A stretch of 64,000 nt of DNA from CAYJPV01 sp964372095. Its GTDB lineage: Bacteria; Acidobacteriota; Vicinamibacteria; Vicinamibacterales; JAKQTR01. Every line of letters begins with the position of its first letter. Position 1 is the stretch's first letter. Location: positions 238,570 through 302,569 of the forward strand of contig CAYJPV010000004.1 in the NCBI GenBank assembly GCA_964372095.1, written 5' to 3'. This document shows, in pieces, positions 19,139 through 27,241 of this stretch. The notes under the pieces are model-generated. The model was not told the origin of the DNA. It ran no database searches and was given only the letters and a program-made list of their open reading frames with translations. Both the position numbers and the translations under genes were made by a program.

Positions 19139-20586
19139 TGGATCCGACGGCGCTCCTCTTGTCTCTGTTAGCTTTGCCCCGCGAATGCGAGTGGGTGGAG
19201 TTCAAGCACAACAACGACGACCCCGAGAGGATCGGTGAATACGTCTCGGCGCTCTCCAATTCGGCGGCCCTATTGGGTCAGGAGGCGGCTTACCTCGTCT
19301 GGGGCGTTGATGACGTCACCAGGCAGCCCGTCGGCACCAGTGCCCGCCCTCTCGACCGTAAGGTCGGAAACGAGGAACTCGAGAACTGGCTTGCCCATAA
19401 CACCACTCCGCGAATTCACTCCCGGTTCGTCGAGTGGGACCTCGCCGGGCAGACGATGGTCCTGCTGCGCATCGAACCCGCTTGGGGCATGCCCGTGGCA
19501 TTCAAAGGGACGGAGTGGATCCGGATTGGCAGCCTCAACGCCAGACTGAAGGCGCATCCCGGAAGAGAACGGGACCTCTGGGCTGTGCTGTCTGGCCGGT
19601 GCTTCGAGCAGGGGGTCGCCGAGGTTTCGGTTTCTGGAGACCAGCTCCTGGCGAGCCTTGACTATCCGAAGTACTTCGAACTGTCAGAGACTCCGTTGCC
19701 GGCCAATCGGGCCGGCATCTTCGAACGCCTCGTTCAGGACCGGCTGATCGTCGTCGCGGGCAACGAAACATTCTCGATCACCAATCTCGGTGCGATCTTG
19801 TTTGCACGCGGACTGTCCCACTTCCCCACGCTGTCTCGGAAGGCGATGCGGGTCGTGAAGTACCGCGGGCTTTCGAGGACCGAGACGGAACACGAGAAGC
19901 TGATTCAGGGTGGCTACGCGTCGAGCTTCGAGGCCATCACGGAATACGTCAATGACCTCTGCCCAAGCAACGAGGTGCTCGAGCGTGCGTTGCGGCGAGA
20001 GATGAGGATGTACCCGCGGCGGGCGATTCGCGAGCTGGTAGCAAACGCGTTGATCCATCAGGACTTCTCGATCTCGGGAACGGGACCCATGGTGGAGGTC
20101 TTTGACGACCGTCTGGAAATCAGCAACCCCGGCCTTCCTTTGATTGAACCGCTGAGGTTCATCGATCATTCGCCACGCTCTCGGAACGAGATACTGGCTG
20201 ACCTGATGCGGCGTCTGGGTATCTGCGAAGAGCGTGGCAGCGGCTTTGACAAGGTCGTCACGGCCGTTGAACTGTACCAACTTCCCGCACCGGACGTCCG
20301 GACCGACTCAACGCATACCAGGGTCGTGTTGTTCGCCCACAAGGCATTGGGGGACATGGACAAGGGCGACCGAATGCGGGCCTGCTATCAGCACTCGTGC
20401 CTGCTGTACGTGTCGAACCGGGTCATGACGAACTCGACGCTTCGCGAACGTTTTGGCCTTGAGGAATCCGGATATCCGACGGCCTCTCGTATCATTCGGG
20501 AGACCATCGCTGGCGGCCTCGTCAAGCCTGAGGATCCGGCAAACCAGTCACGCAAACACGCGCGGTACGTTCCGTTCTGGGCATAG
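19138..20586 (+). CDS. AlbA_2 (Schlafen-type) protein with HATPase-like C-terminus
   Basis: 482 residues. The N-terminal AlbA_2 domain (residues ~12-140) has ECEWVEFKHN and AAYLVWGVDD, the pattern of Schlafen-like nucleic-acid-binding or RNase modules. The C-terminal half carries the GHKL-related block RRAIRELVANALIHQDFS followed by LEISNPGLPL and EERGSGFDKVV. It starts in the stop of the methyltransferase gene, so the two are coupled. In defence loci this fold can act as effector or regulator; here a role as RNA/DNA-sensing partner of the methyltransferase is inferred. Confidence 0.85.
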   Translation: MDPTALLLSLLALPRECEWVEFKHNNDDPERIGEYVSALSNSAALLGQEAAYLVWGVDDVTRQPVGTSARPLDRKVGNEELENWLAHNTTPRIHSRFVEWDLAGQTMVLLRIEPAWGMPVAFKGTEWIRIGSLNARLKAHPGRERDLWAVLSGRCFEQGVAEVSVSGDQLLASLDYPKYFELSETPLPANRAGIFERLVQDRLIVVAGNETFSITNLGAILFARGLSHFPTLSRKAMRVVKYRGLSRTETEHEKLIQGGYASSFEAITEYVNDLCPSNEVLERALRREMRMYPRRAIRELVANALIHQDFSISGTGPMVEVFDDRLEISNPGLPLIEPLRFIDHSPRSRNEILADLMRRLGICEERGSGFDKVVTAVELYQLPAPDVRTDSTHTRVVLFAHKALGDMDKGDRMRACYQHSCLLYVSNRVMTNSTLRERFGLEESGYPTASRIIRETIAGGLVKPEDPANQSRKHARYVPFWA

Positions 20587-20968
20587 AGGCCTTATGTGCT
20601 GGTTATGTGCGCGACGGACGGTCTGGAACCGGATCTGCCTGTCGGCGGATCCGATAAACGGCCTGTAATGAGCTATTTACTGAAGTCGTTCTTATATGTG
20701 CGTCATGTGCTTGACGCATTCTGTGGGCACCGGGGCACCGAGGTGCGTTATGCGCGTTATGAACGGAATATGAGCGCTCATATCGCGCATTTCCCGTCTC
20801 AGGCCACCAGGTCTCTCTGTGCCGGTTATGTGCACGGCGAGTGGTTCCGAGGCGATCACGCAGGTGGACAATTCAGGCAAGTGACATGTAGTCAGCCATT
20901 TACGGCGTTGGACCCTATATGTGCGTCATGTGCTTGACGCTCCGGTCATTGGCAGGTGAGGTGGTCTC
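20587..20968. repeat. 382-bp gap rich in ATGTGC hexamers, a 25-bp direct repeat and a palindrome
   Basis: No convincing gene is present. ATGTGC occurs at 20594, 20605, 20696, 20705, 20828, 20919 and 20928. A 25-bp exact direct repeat that begins TATATGTGCGTC and ends TTGACGC lies at 20693-20717 and 20916-20940. A 16-bp perfect palindrome, ATATGAGCGCTCATAT, lies at 20768-20783. The second long repeat is 28 bases before the DUF499 ATG. The density suggests protein-binding or modification sites. Confidence 0.75.
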
Positions 20969-23887
20969 ATGGCTCGGATGAAACCTTGGTACCAGGTCGT
21001 CACGCCCCGCGAGGACCTGCGTGAGAATCGGCCACTCGACGCGTCCGAGTTCGCGGTACACCTCGACCACATACGTGAGGGGCGTGCACCGGAGGACTAC
21101 AAGGACCCGCGTCGGTTCTTTGCCCGAACCCACTTCACGACGAGCCTGATCGACCTCGCCTCTCAGGTGCTTCGGCGCCTGTCGGGCATCCAGGTCGAGA
21201 CGTCCGCCGTCTTCAACATGGCGACGCAGTTTGGTGGAGGCAAGACGCACGCGCTGGCCGCCCTCTACCATCTGGCGAAGCATGGCGACGAGGCGAAGCT
21301 CTGGCGGGGCGTCGACGGCATCCTCACCAAGGCCGGCATCTCCTCGGTGCCCAAGGCGTCGGTCGCCGCGTTTGTCGGAACCGAATTCGACCCACTCACC
21401 GGCCGCGGCGAGGATGGAGAACCGGCCCGCCGGACGCCTTGGGGCGAGATCGCCTGGCAGCTCGGCGGCGCGTCCTCATTTGCCGTTGTCGAGCAACACG
21501 ATCGGCAGAACGTCGCACCTGGCGGCGATGTCATCCGGAAGATGCTCCCAGCGGGGCCTTCGCTCATCCTGATGGACGAACTCCTGAACTTCGTCTCTCG
21601 CGGCCGCGAGCGCGGCGTCCGAGCGCCGCTGTTCGACTTTATGCAGAACCTCTCCGAGACGGCACGGGCGCAAGACAGCCGTCTGGTGATCTGCGTCTCG
21701 ATCCCGAAGTCACTCGTTACCGAGATGACGCCGGAGGACCAGGAAGATTACACCCGCCTCAAGAACATGCTCGATCGCCTGGGTAAGGCCGTCCTCATGT
21801 CCGCGGACACGGAGATGGCCGAGATCATCCGAAGGCGGCTCTTCGAATGGGAGGGGCTTCCTGCCGACGCCAACGCGACGATTCAGGCGTACGCCGACTG
21901 GGTGGCCGACAACAAGGATGCCCTGGTGGGTCTGAGTCCGGAGACCGCCGCCGCGCAGTTTCGCTCGTGTTACCCGTTCCATCCCGCGTTGCTGTCGGTG
22001 TTCGAGCGCAAGTGGCAGTCCCTGCCGAGATTCCAACGGACCCGAGGCGTCCTCAGGCTGCTGGCGCTGTGGGTGTCTTGGGCCTGGCGCGAGGAACAGC
22101 GCAAAGCGACGCGCTCCCCACTCATCGAACTCGGCTCTGCGCCGCTCGAGGATCCGCAGTTCCGTGCCGCGTTGTTCGAACAGATGGGCACGAACGACCT
22201 TGAGGGCCCACTGACGGCAGACATCGCCGGCAGGCCAGACTCGCACGCCATCAGGCTGGACCGCCAGGCCACGGACGAGACCAAGCGACTGGGACTGCAC
22301 CAGAAGGCCGCCACGATCATCCTCTTCGAGAGCAACGGCGGCCAATTGCGGACTGAGGCGGCCATCGGCGAGATCAAGGCGGCTATCGGTCGTCCGGAGG
22401 CCAACCTCGCGATGGTCGATCCCGTCCTGGAAGGCCTGGTCGATTCCTGTTACTACCTTGCTGCAGACCGCAACCGCTACCGTGTGAGTCTGACGCCGCA
22501 GCTGAACAAGGTCATCGCCGAACGGAAGGCCGGCGTGTCAGAGAAGGCGATCGACGAACGGGTCCGGAAGGAGATCCAGACCTGCTTCCAGGCTGGTCCG
22601 AAGGACCTGGATTTCGAGCGACGGTTCTTTCCAGCCAAAACCATCGACGTGTCTGACCGGCCTGTGCTGACGCTCGTGGTGCTCGGCCCTGACCAGACCG
22701 CTGATGTGCCTGGTGTGAGAGGGCTCGTCGAGAGCATCGTACGGGAATGCGGCAACGCCGGCCGCACGTTCAAGGCGGCCCTGCTATTCGCCCTGGCCGA
22801 CTCGTCGGCGTCCATGGTGGAGCAGGCCCGCGAGTTGCTGGCCTGGGAAGACATCGAGGACGACCACGAAACCGTCGCCCGCCTGGACGATGGGCAGAAG
22901 CGCCAACTCAGGCAGAAGCTCGAGCGGGCAAAGACCGACCTGAAGGAGTCCGTCTGGCGGTCCTACAGGCGCGTGCTCCTGCTCGGAAGAGACAACGTCG
23001 TGCGTGAGAGCGACCTTGGGAGCGTCACGTCCAGCAGTGCGGAGTCGATGGTCGATCTGATCCTGCGTCACTTCCTGCAGAGCGACGACATTACGAAGGC
23101 CGTCGGGGCGAATCAACTCGTCAGATACTGGCCGGCCGCGCTCACGGAGTGGTCCACCAAGGCCGTCCGCGATGCGTTCTACGCGTCGCCGCTTCTGCCT
23201 CGCCTGCTGAAGGGGGATGTCATTCGGCGAACCGTGTCTGACGGCGTCTCCCAGAAGGTGTTCGGGTATGCCCGCCGTAACACTGACGGCCAGCTCAAGC
23301 TAGAGCGGTTTGGTGAGAGCCTGGCCGAGATGGAGGTCGAACTCTCCGAGGACGTCTTCCTGTTGAAGGCGGCCGACGCCCAGAAGCTGCTGGAACCCCC
23401 GCGGGTGGCAGCCCTCACGATCCGTCCGGCGACGATTCAGGTCAAGCCGGGCGAGACCGTCGCGTTCACCGCCGAGGTTGCCGACCAGTACGGCCAGCCG
23501 TTCCCGGTGGCCGACGTGGAATGGACTGCATCTGGCGGAAGCGTCGACGGGACGGGTCGGTTCGTGGCGGGCGCTGATGGAGGGTACTTCAACGTCCACG
23601 CCGTTGCTGGCGCCGTCGAGGCGTCCGCCGACGTGCGCGTCGTTGTTGTGGGCTCCGATCCGGTCCTCCCCCCGGCAGCGCCGGGCGTCCTCCGCTGGTC
23701 CGGCACCGTGCCGCCCCAGAAGTGGATGAACTTCTACACCAAGGTCGTCAGCCGTTTCGCCTCCGCGCCCAGCCTGAAACTCACGGTGACCTTCGAGGTG
23801 CCCGTGTCTCCCGATCAAACGAAGTCGAAGACCGACGAGACGAAGACGGCGCTGCGGGAGTTGGGGTTGTCGGATGAGGTGATGTGA
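20969..23887 (+). CDS. DUF499 ATPase with Ig-like insert (defence)
   Basis: 972 residues. The P-loop reads QFGGGKTHALAALYHLA (residues ~85-100) and the Walker B is LILMDELLNFVSRG (~196-209). The long middle part is helical. Residues ~813-894 form a bacterial Ig-like segment (RPATIQVKPGETVAFTAEVA, then GSVDGTGRFVAG), unusual inside a cytoplasmic ATPase. DUF499 proteins are large AAA-like ATPases linked with DUF1156 methyltransferases and distantly with BREX BrxC/PglY. A ribosome site (AGGTGAGG) precedes ATG 20969. It is separated from the upstream set by the ATGTGC-rich gap, so it may have its own promoter. Confidence 0.88.
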   Translation: MARMKPWYQVVTPREDLRENRPLDASEFAVHLDHIREGRAPEDYKDPRRFFARTHFTTSLIDLASQVLRRLSGIQVETSAVFNMATQFGGGKTHALAALYHLAKHGDEAKLWRGVDGILTKAGISSVPKASVAAFVGTEFDPLTGRGEDGEPARRTPWGEIAWQLGGASSFAVVEQHDRQNVAPGGDVIRKMLPAGPSLILMDELLNFVSRGRERGVRAPLFDFMQNLSETARAQDSRLVICVSIPKSLVTEMTPEDQEDYTRLKNMLDRLGKAVLMSADTEMAEIIRRRLFEWEGLPADANATIQAYADWVADNKDALVGLSPETAAAQFRSCYPFHPALLSVFERKWQSLPRFQRTRGVLRLLALWVSWAWREEQRKATRSPLIELGSAPLEDPQFRAALFEQMGTNDLEGPLTADIAGRPDSHAIRLDRQATDETKRLGLHQKAATIILFESNGGQLRTEAAIGEIKAAIGRPEANLAMVDPVLEGLVDSCYYLAADRNRYRVSLTPQLNKVIAERKAGVSEKAIDERVRKEIQTCFQAGPKDLDFERRFFPAKTIDVSDRPVLTLVVLGPDQTADVPGVRGLVESIVRECGNAGRTFKAALLFALADSSASMVEQARELLAWEDIEDDHETVARLDDGQKRQLRQKLERAKTDLKESVWRSYRRVLLLGRDNVVRESDLGSVTSSSAESMVDLILRHFLQSDDITKAVGANQLVRYWPAALTEWSTKAVRDAFYASPLLPRLLKGDVIRRTVSDGVSQKVFGYARRNTDGQLKLERFGESLAEMEVELSEDVFLLKAADAQKLLEPPRVAALTIRPATIQVKPGETVAFTAEVADQYGQPFPVADVEWTASGGSVDGTGRFVAGADGGYFNVHAVAGAVEASADVRVVVVGSDPVLPPAAPGVLRWSGTVPPQKWMNFYTKVVSRFASAPSLKLTVTFEVPVSPDQTKSKTDETKTALRELGLSDEVM

Positions 23888-24033
23888 GTGCGACGGCTCG
23901 CCTGTTCGTCCCTGAGGCCGCTCCAGCGAGGCGGCATCCATGCCGAGGGCGCCCGGAACTGGCTGCATCAGAGTACCGGTGCGCCACCACGATGCCCTCT
24001 CTCCTCTGAGCCCGCTGCGCCGTTCCGCCAGTG

Positions 24034-24612
24034 CTACCCTCGGGATGAGGCACTACGGCGCTTCATCTGGTATTGAACCCCAGTTACCTGCCGACGGTAC
24101 AGCAGCATCTGCGTGCTCACGCCGTAGAGTTGCGCGGCAGCGCTCACTTCTAGCCCCTGCCGTTCGATGAAGAGGAGAGCCGGCCGCGGCAGCAAGAGAC
24201 AGCCGGCAAGCCAATTGGCCTCGTCTTCCTGCTGGCGGTCGTAGGTGTGCAACATTAATGCACCGTCTTCGGTGATGTCGATCCGACCGGGTCGATGTCC
24301 GATCACCAAGTGGGCGAGTTCGTGCATCAGGTTGCTCGCCGAACGGCCGGCCGAGTGGGCCGAGTTCAAGATGATCACGCTCTTCAGGCCGTCCGCGAGC
24401 GTCACCGCGGACCAACTGTTCGCACCCTCTCCCCGCAACACCTGAAGGACTCCCGCATCCAATCCAGGAACCTCTTCGACAGAATGCACCTCGACTCCGA
24501 TCGACGTCGCAAGAACGGATGGGTCAAGCGGATCCGTGGCGCAGAGCTGGAGCGATCGACGTTGCTGCAACGCGACGGTCTCGCACCATGTCTTGAAGCC
24601 TCGAGAAAACAC
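24034..24612 (-). CDS. ImmA/IrrE-family metallopeptidase
   Basis: 192 residues. The zinc-protease motif HELAHLVIGH is followed by a downstream Glu-rich segment (QQEDEANWLAGCLLLP), the ImmA/IrrE (COG2856) pattern. Such proteases cleave XRE-type repressors in response to damage or invasion. The gene lies 8 bases after the XRE gene and reads the same way, so they form a pair. GTG 24612 (VFSRGFKTW) is chosen because the conserved N-terminus begins there; the frame is open further upstream only as a shadow of the XRE gene. Confidence 0.88.
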   Translation of the reverse strand: MFSRGFKTWCETVALQQRRSLQLCATDPLDPSVLATSIGVEVHSVEEVPGLDAGVLQVLRGEGANSWSAVTLADGLKSVIILNSAHSAGRSASNLMHELAHLVIGHRPGRIDITEDGALMLHTYDRQQEDEANWLAGCLLLPRPALLFIERQGLEVSAAAQLYGVSTQMLLYRRQVTGVQYQMKRRSASSRG

Positions 24613-24620
24613 TGGAGAGG

Positions 24621-24962
24621 TCAGCCTTCGTTTTCGCTGACCATCCAGGCACGATGAGCAGCCAAGACCATTTGAGCCAGCGCCTGCGCGGTTGCCTGAG
24701 TGAGGGTCGCGTCTTTTCTGAAGTGTACAGCGACGCGCGGCATGGATGGCGCAACCGGCTTCATGCCAAGCACTTGGCCGGGATCGACATTCAGCCACTT
24801 ACAGATCTTCGTGAAGGTCTCCAGGTCTGGCAGATAGCCACGCTCTACGCGTGAGAGTGTGGCGGGGCTGACTCCGACCACCTTCGCCGCAGCGCGGACA
24901 CCAACCTCACCGCGCTTCTCAGTCGCCAAGCGGCCGAGCGTTTCCAGAGAGATTTTGGACAT
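24621..24962 (-). CDS. XRE-family helix-turn-helix repressor
   Basis: 113 residues. The helix-turn-helix spans residues ~18-65 (GVRAAAKVVGVSPATLSRVE). The C-terminal half is helical and probably mediates dimerisation or contact with the protease. It is transcribed away from the ubiquitin-like operon and shares with it a 157-base control region that contains a 9-bp inverted repeat. It most likely represses both itself and that operon until the downstream ImmA-type protease removes it. Confidence 0.88.
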   Translation of the reverse strand: MSKISLETLGRLATEKRGEVGVRAAAKVVGVSPATLSRVERGYLPDLETFTKICKWLNVDPGQVLGMKPVAPSMPRVAVHFRKDATLTQATAQALAQMVLAAHRAWMVSENEG

Positions 24963-24986
24963 TGTGTGTCACAAGTAAGACGCAGA

Positions 24987-25037
24987 TTGACAAGTAAGCC
25001 AGACGGGCCGTATACTGTCTTACGTCTGAGACAGTAT
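24987..25037 (+). promoter_or_regulatory. Strong promoter with overlapping operator for ubiquitin-like operon
   Basis: TTGACA (24987-24992) and TATACT (25011-25016) are 18 bases apart, a near-consensus sigma-70 promoter reading right. The inverted repeat ATACTGTCT (25012-25020) / AGACAGTAT (25029-25037), with 8 bases between the arms, overlaps the -10 box. ACAAGTAAG also occurs twice (near 24971 and 24990). The inverted repeat is the likely XRE operator. Confidence 0.8.
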
Positions 25038-25119
25038 CGCACGTCTCGGACGGTCGCGTCAAACGCGCCTCCGCGACGTCGACCGAGCGAGGCGTCGAAA
25101 ACAGCAGGAGAAGCCAAGA

Positions 25120-25575
25120 ATGCCAGGACATCACGAAACAGTCACCATTCACGTCGATCAGCGCCGGCTCGAATCGCCGAATCCGACGACCGGCGCTGAC
25201 CTCTATGCCCTCGGCGCTGTGGAGCCAGGATCCGTGCTCTACCGCGACGCGACTGGGCCTGACGAAGATGAGCCCATCAGGAACGGTCCCGATGAGGTCC
25301 GGCTGAAGAACGGTGACCACTTCCACACCGCTCCGCACAAGACCTATACGGTCTATGTAAACGGCCAGCCGAAGGTCGCGACGACGAAGACGGTGACATT
25401 CAGCACACTCGTTGAACTCGCGTTTCCCACCCCGCCCACGGGCGCGAACATTCTGTACACAATCTCGTACGAAGATGGCCCTTCCGCCAACCCGGAGGGA
25501 GCGTTGCAGACCGGCGGATCCGTCAAGGTCAAGAATGGGATGATCTTCAATGTCACAGCGACCGATCAGTCATAG
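25120..25575 (+). CDS. Tandem ubiquitin-like (multiubiquitin) protein
   Basis: 151 residues made of two beta-grasp ubiquitin-like repeats (about 5-68 and 77-149). Each starts with a strand such as VTIHVDQRRLESPNP or YTVYVNGQPKVATTKTVTF and ends near a hydrophobic strand (VRLKNGDHFHTAP; VKVKNGMIFNVTA). This matches the bacterial multiubiquitin family. The C-terminus is DQS, with no di-glycine tail, so conjugation would need another C-terminal chemistry or the protein acts as a scaffold. AGGAG lies ahead of the ATG. The next gene overlaps its end by 26 bases. Confidence 0.85.
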   Translation: MPGHHETVTIHVDQRRLESPNPTTGADLYALGAVEPGSVLYRDATGPDEDEPIRNGPDEVRLKNGDHFHTAPHKTYTVYVNGQPKVATTKTVTFSTLVELAFPTPPTGANILYTISYEDGPSANPEGALQTGGSVKVKNGMIFNVTATDQS

Positions 25576-26737
25576 CACGGACCTCAAGCGTTTGCGGAAC
25601 GAGGGCTATGACCTTGAGATTCATTCCGGATTCCTGCTGGTGCGCGACGTTCCGTACGTCAACTCGCGCAAGGAAATAAGGCTCGGAGTGCTCGTCGCGA
25701 AGCTGGTCCTCGCAGATGATGTGACCACGCGCCCCGATGATCATGTGATGTACTTCGCTGGGGAATACCCCTGCACAGAGGATGGGGCCGAAATCGCGAA
25801 GATACGGCACCAGACCGGAGAACGCACGCTGGCCGAAGGCGTGACGGTACACCATTCCTTCTCCGCCAGGCCCCAGCCCACTGGTTACTACGATGACTAC
25901 TACGCGAAGGTGAGGGCGTACGTCGACATCCTCTCGGGTCCAGCATGGCGAATCGACCCCAGATCAACCGCGAAGACGTTCCCGCTAATTGAACCCGAGG
26001 ACGACAGCGATGAGCCGTTCAATTACATCGACACGGCGTCCAGCAGGGCTGAGATCGTGGCTGTTGCCCGGAAACTGACCCTTGAGCAAGTTGCAATCGT
26101 TGGCTTGGGCGGTACGGGGTCCTACGTCCTGGACCTGGTCGCCAAGACTCCGGTCAGGCGAATCCATCTGTATGACGACGACACGTTCCTGCAGCACAAT
26201 GCGTTTCGGTCGCCCGGCGCGCCAACCGGCGACGAACTGAGGGCGAGGCAGCCGAAGGCGATCTACTTCAAGAACCTCTACTCCCGAATGCACCGCGGCA
26301 TCTTCGCTCATGCCGTCTCCATCGGATCCGAGAACGTCGCGGAACTGCGCGATATGGACTTCGTGTTCGTTTGTATCGACCAGGGGAGCTCCAAGAAAAT
26401 GATCCTCGCCACGCTTGAGGAATCGAGGCGGCCGTTCGTGGACGTCGGCATGGGCATCCACGTGACTGACGATGCGCTGGGCGGCATCCTGAGGGTTACG
26501 GCGAGTTCCGAGCAGCGAAGGGATCACTTCCGAGGACGCGTCTCCTTCGGTGACCGCTTGGGCGGGGGCGACTACGATCGCAACATCCAAGTCGCCGACC
26601 TGAATGCCCTCAATGCGGCGCTTGCCGTCATCAAGTGGAAGAAGTTGTTCGGCTTCTACCGTGACATGAAGTTCGAACACCACAGCCAATTCACCATTGA
26701 CACCAACCTTCTGGTGAACGAGGACCGCCCGGAATGA
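25550..26737 (+). CDS. E2-like/E1-like fusion (DUF6791-ThiF) of ubiquitin-like system
   Basis: 395 residues. The N-terminal ~140 residues (LKRLRNEGYDLEIHSGFLLV, then PDDHVMYFAGEYPCTEDG) match the DUF6791 pattern. Their start resembles prokaryotic E2 domains, and Cys in EYPCTEDG is a candidate catalytic residue. The C-terminal part is a ThiF/E1 adenylation domain with the nucleotide-binding QVAIVGLGGTGSYVLDLVAK (residues ~178-197), the HLYDDDTF acidic strand and DFVFVCIDQGSSK. It should adenylate the C-terminus of a ubiquitin-like protein. Overlaps at both ends show tight coupling within the operon. Assigning the N-terminus as E2-like is inference. Confidence 0.85.
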   Translation: MSQRPISHSTDLKRLRNEGYDLEIHSGFLLVRDVPYVNSRKEIRLGVLVAKLVLADDVTTRPDDHVMYFAGEYPCTEDGAEIAKIRHQTGERTLAEGVTVHHSFSARPQPTGYYDDYYAKVRAYVDILSGPAWRIDPRSTAKTFPLIEPEDDSDEPFNYIDTASSRAEIVAVARKLTLEQVAIVGLGGTGSYVLDLVAKTPVRRIHLYDDDTFLQHNAFRSPGAPTGDELRARQPKAIYFKNLYSRMHRGIFAHAVSIGSENVAELRDMDFVFVCIDQGSSKKMILATLEESRRPFVDVGMGIHVTDDALGGILRVTASSEQRRDHFRGRVSFGDRLGGGDYDRNIQVADLNALNAALAVIKWKKLFGFYRDMKFEHHSQFTIDTNLLVNEDRPE

Positions 26738-27189
26738 GGCCAGACGTAGAGCTGAAGCACGAGTTCGTCGAGTTCATTCCCGAAGAGCTTGACGAGAACA
26801 CGATCTACGTCTCGATCCGATTTGCGACCGCGACGCACCTCTGCTGTTGCGGGTGTGGCAACAAGGTTGTAACGCCGTTGCGGCCAACAGGTTGGCGCCT
26901 TGTGTTTGACGGCAAGACCATCTCCCTCGACCCCTCAATCGGGAACTGGAGTTTCCGGTGCCAGTCGCACTACTGGATTCGGAACGACAGGATCCGCTGG
27001 GCGGCTCAGTTGACGAAGAAGGAGATCGAGGCCGGCAGGGCGCAGGCTCGCGGGGCGACGGAGAGGTACTTCGCCACGCACACTAGTGAGATGAACACCG
27101 GGCAGCCGCAAACGGCACCAACCAGCGACGCGCTCGCGCGCAGGAACAGACGGTGGTGGCGAAGAGTGAGGATGTGGTGGTCGGAATAG
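26734..27189 (+). CDS. DUF6527 Cys-rich protein of ubiquitin-like operon
   Basis: 151 residues, overlapping the E1-like gene by 4 bases. The centre has THLCCCGCGNKVVTPL, then WRLVFDGKTISLDPSIGNW and FRCQSHYWI, the DUF6527 signature. The clustered Cys plus the Cys/His pair suggest a zinc site. DUF6527 proteins occur next to ThiF/DUF6791 proteins in bacterial ubiquitin-like operons; an E3-like or protease-like role has not been established and I make no claim. The C-terminus is Arg/Trp-rich (RRNRRWWRRVRMWW), possibly for nucleic-acid or membrane contact. Confidence 0.83.
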   Translation: MRPDVELKHEFVEFIPEELDENTIYVSIRFATATHLCCCGCGNKVVTPLRPTGWRLVFDGKTISLDPSIGNWSFRCQSHYWIRNDRIRWAAQLTKKEIEAGRAQARGATERYFATHTSEMNTGQPQTAPTSDALARRNRRWWRRVRMWWSE

Positions 27190-27241
27190 ATTCGAGCCCG
27201 GGTGTACCCGAAGTACCAATAAGCCCATTTGGGAGGAACTC

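Noticed and set aside
11289..23887. Complete BREX or DISARM system
   Set aside because: No PglZ, BrxL, DrmA, DrmB or DrmC is present; only general resemblance in helicase, methyltransferase and ATPase.
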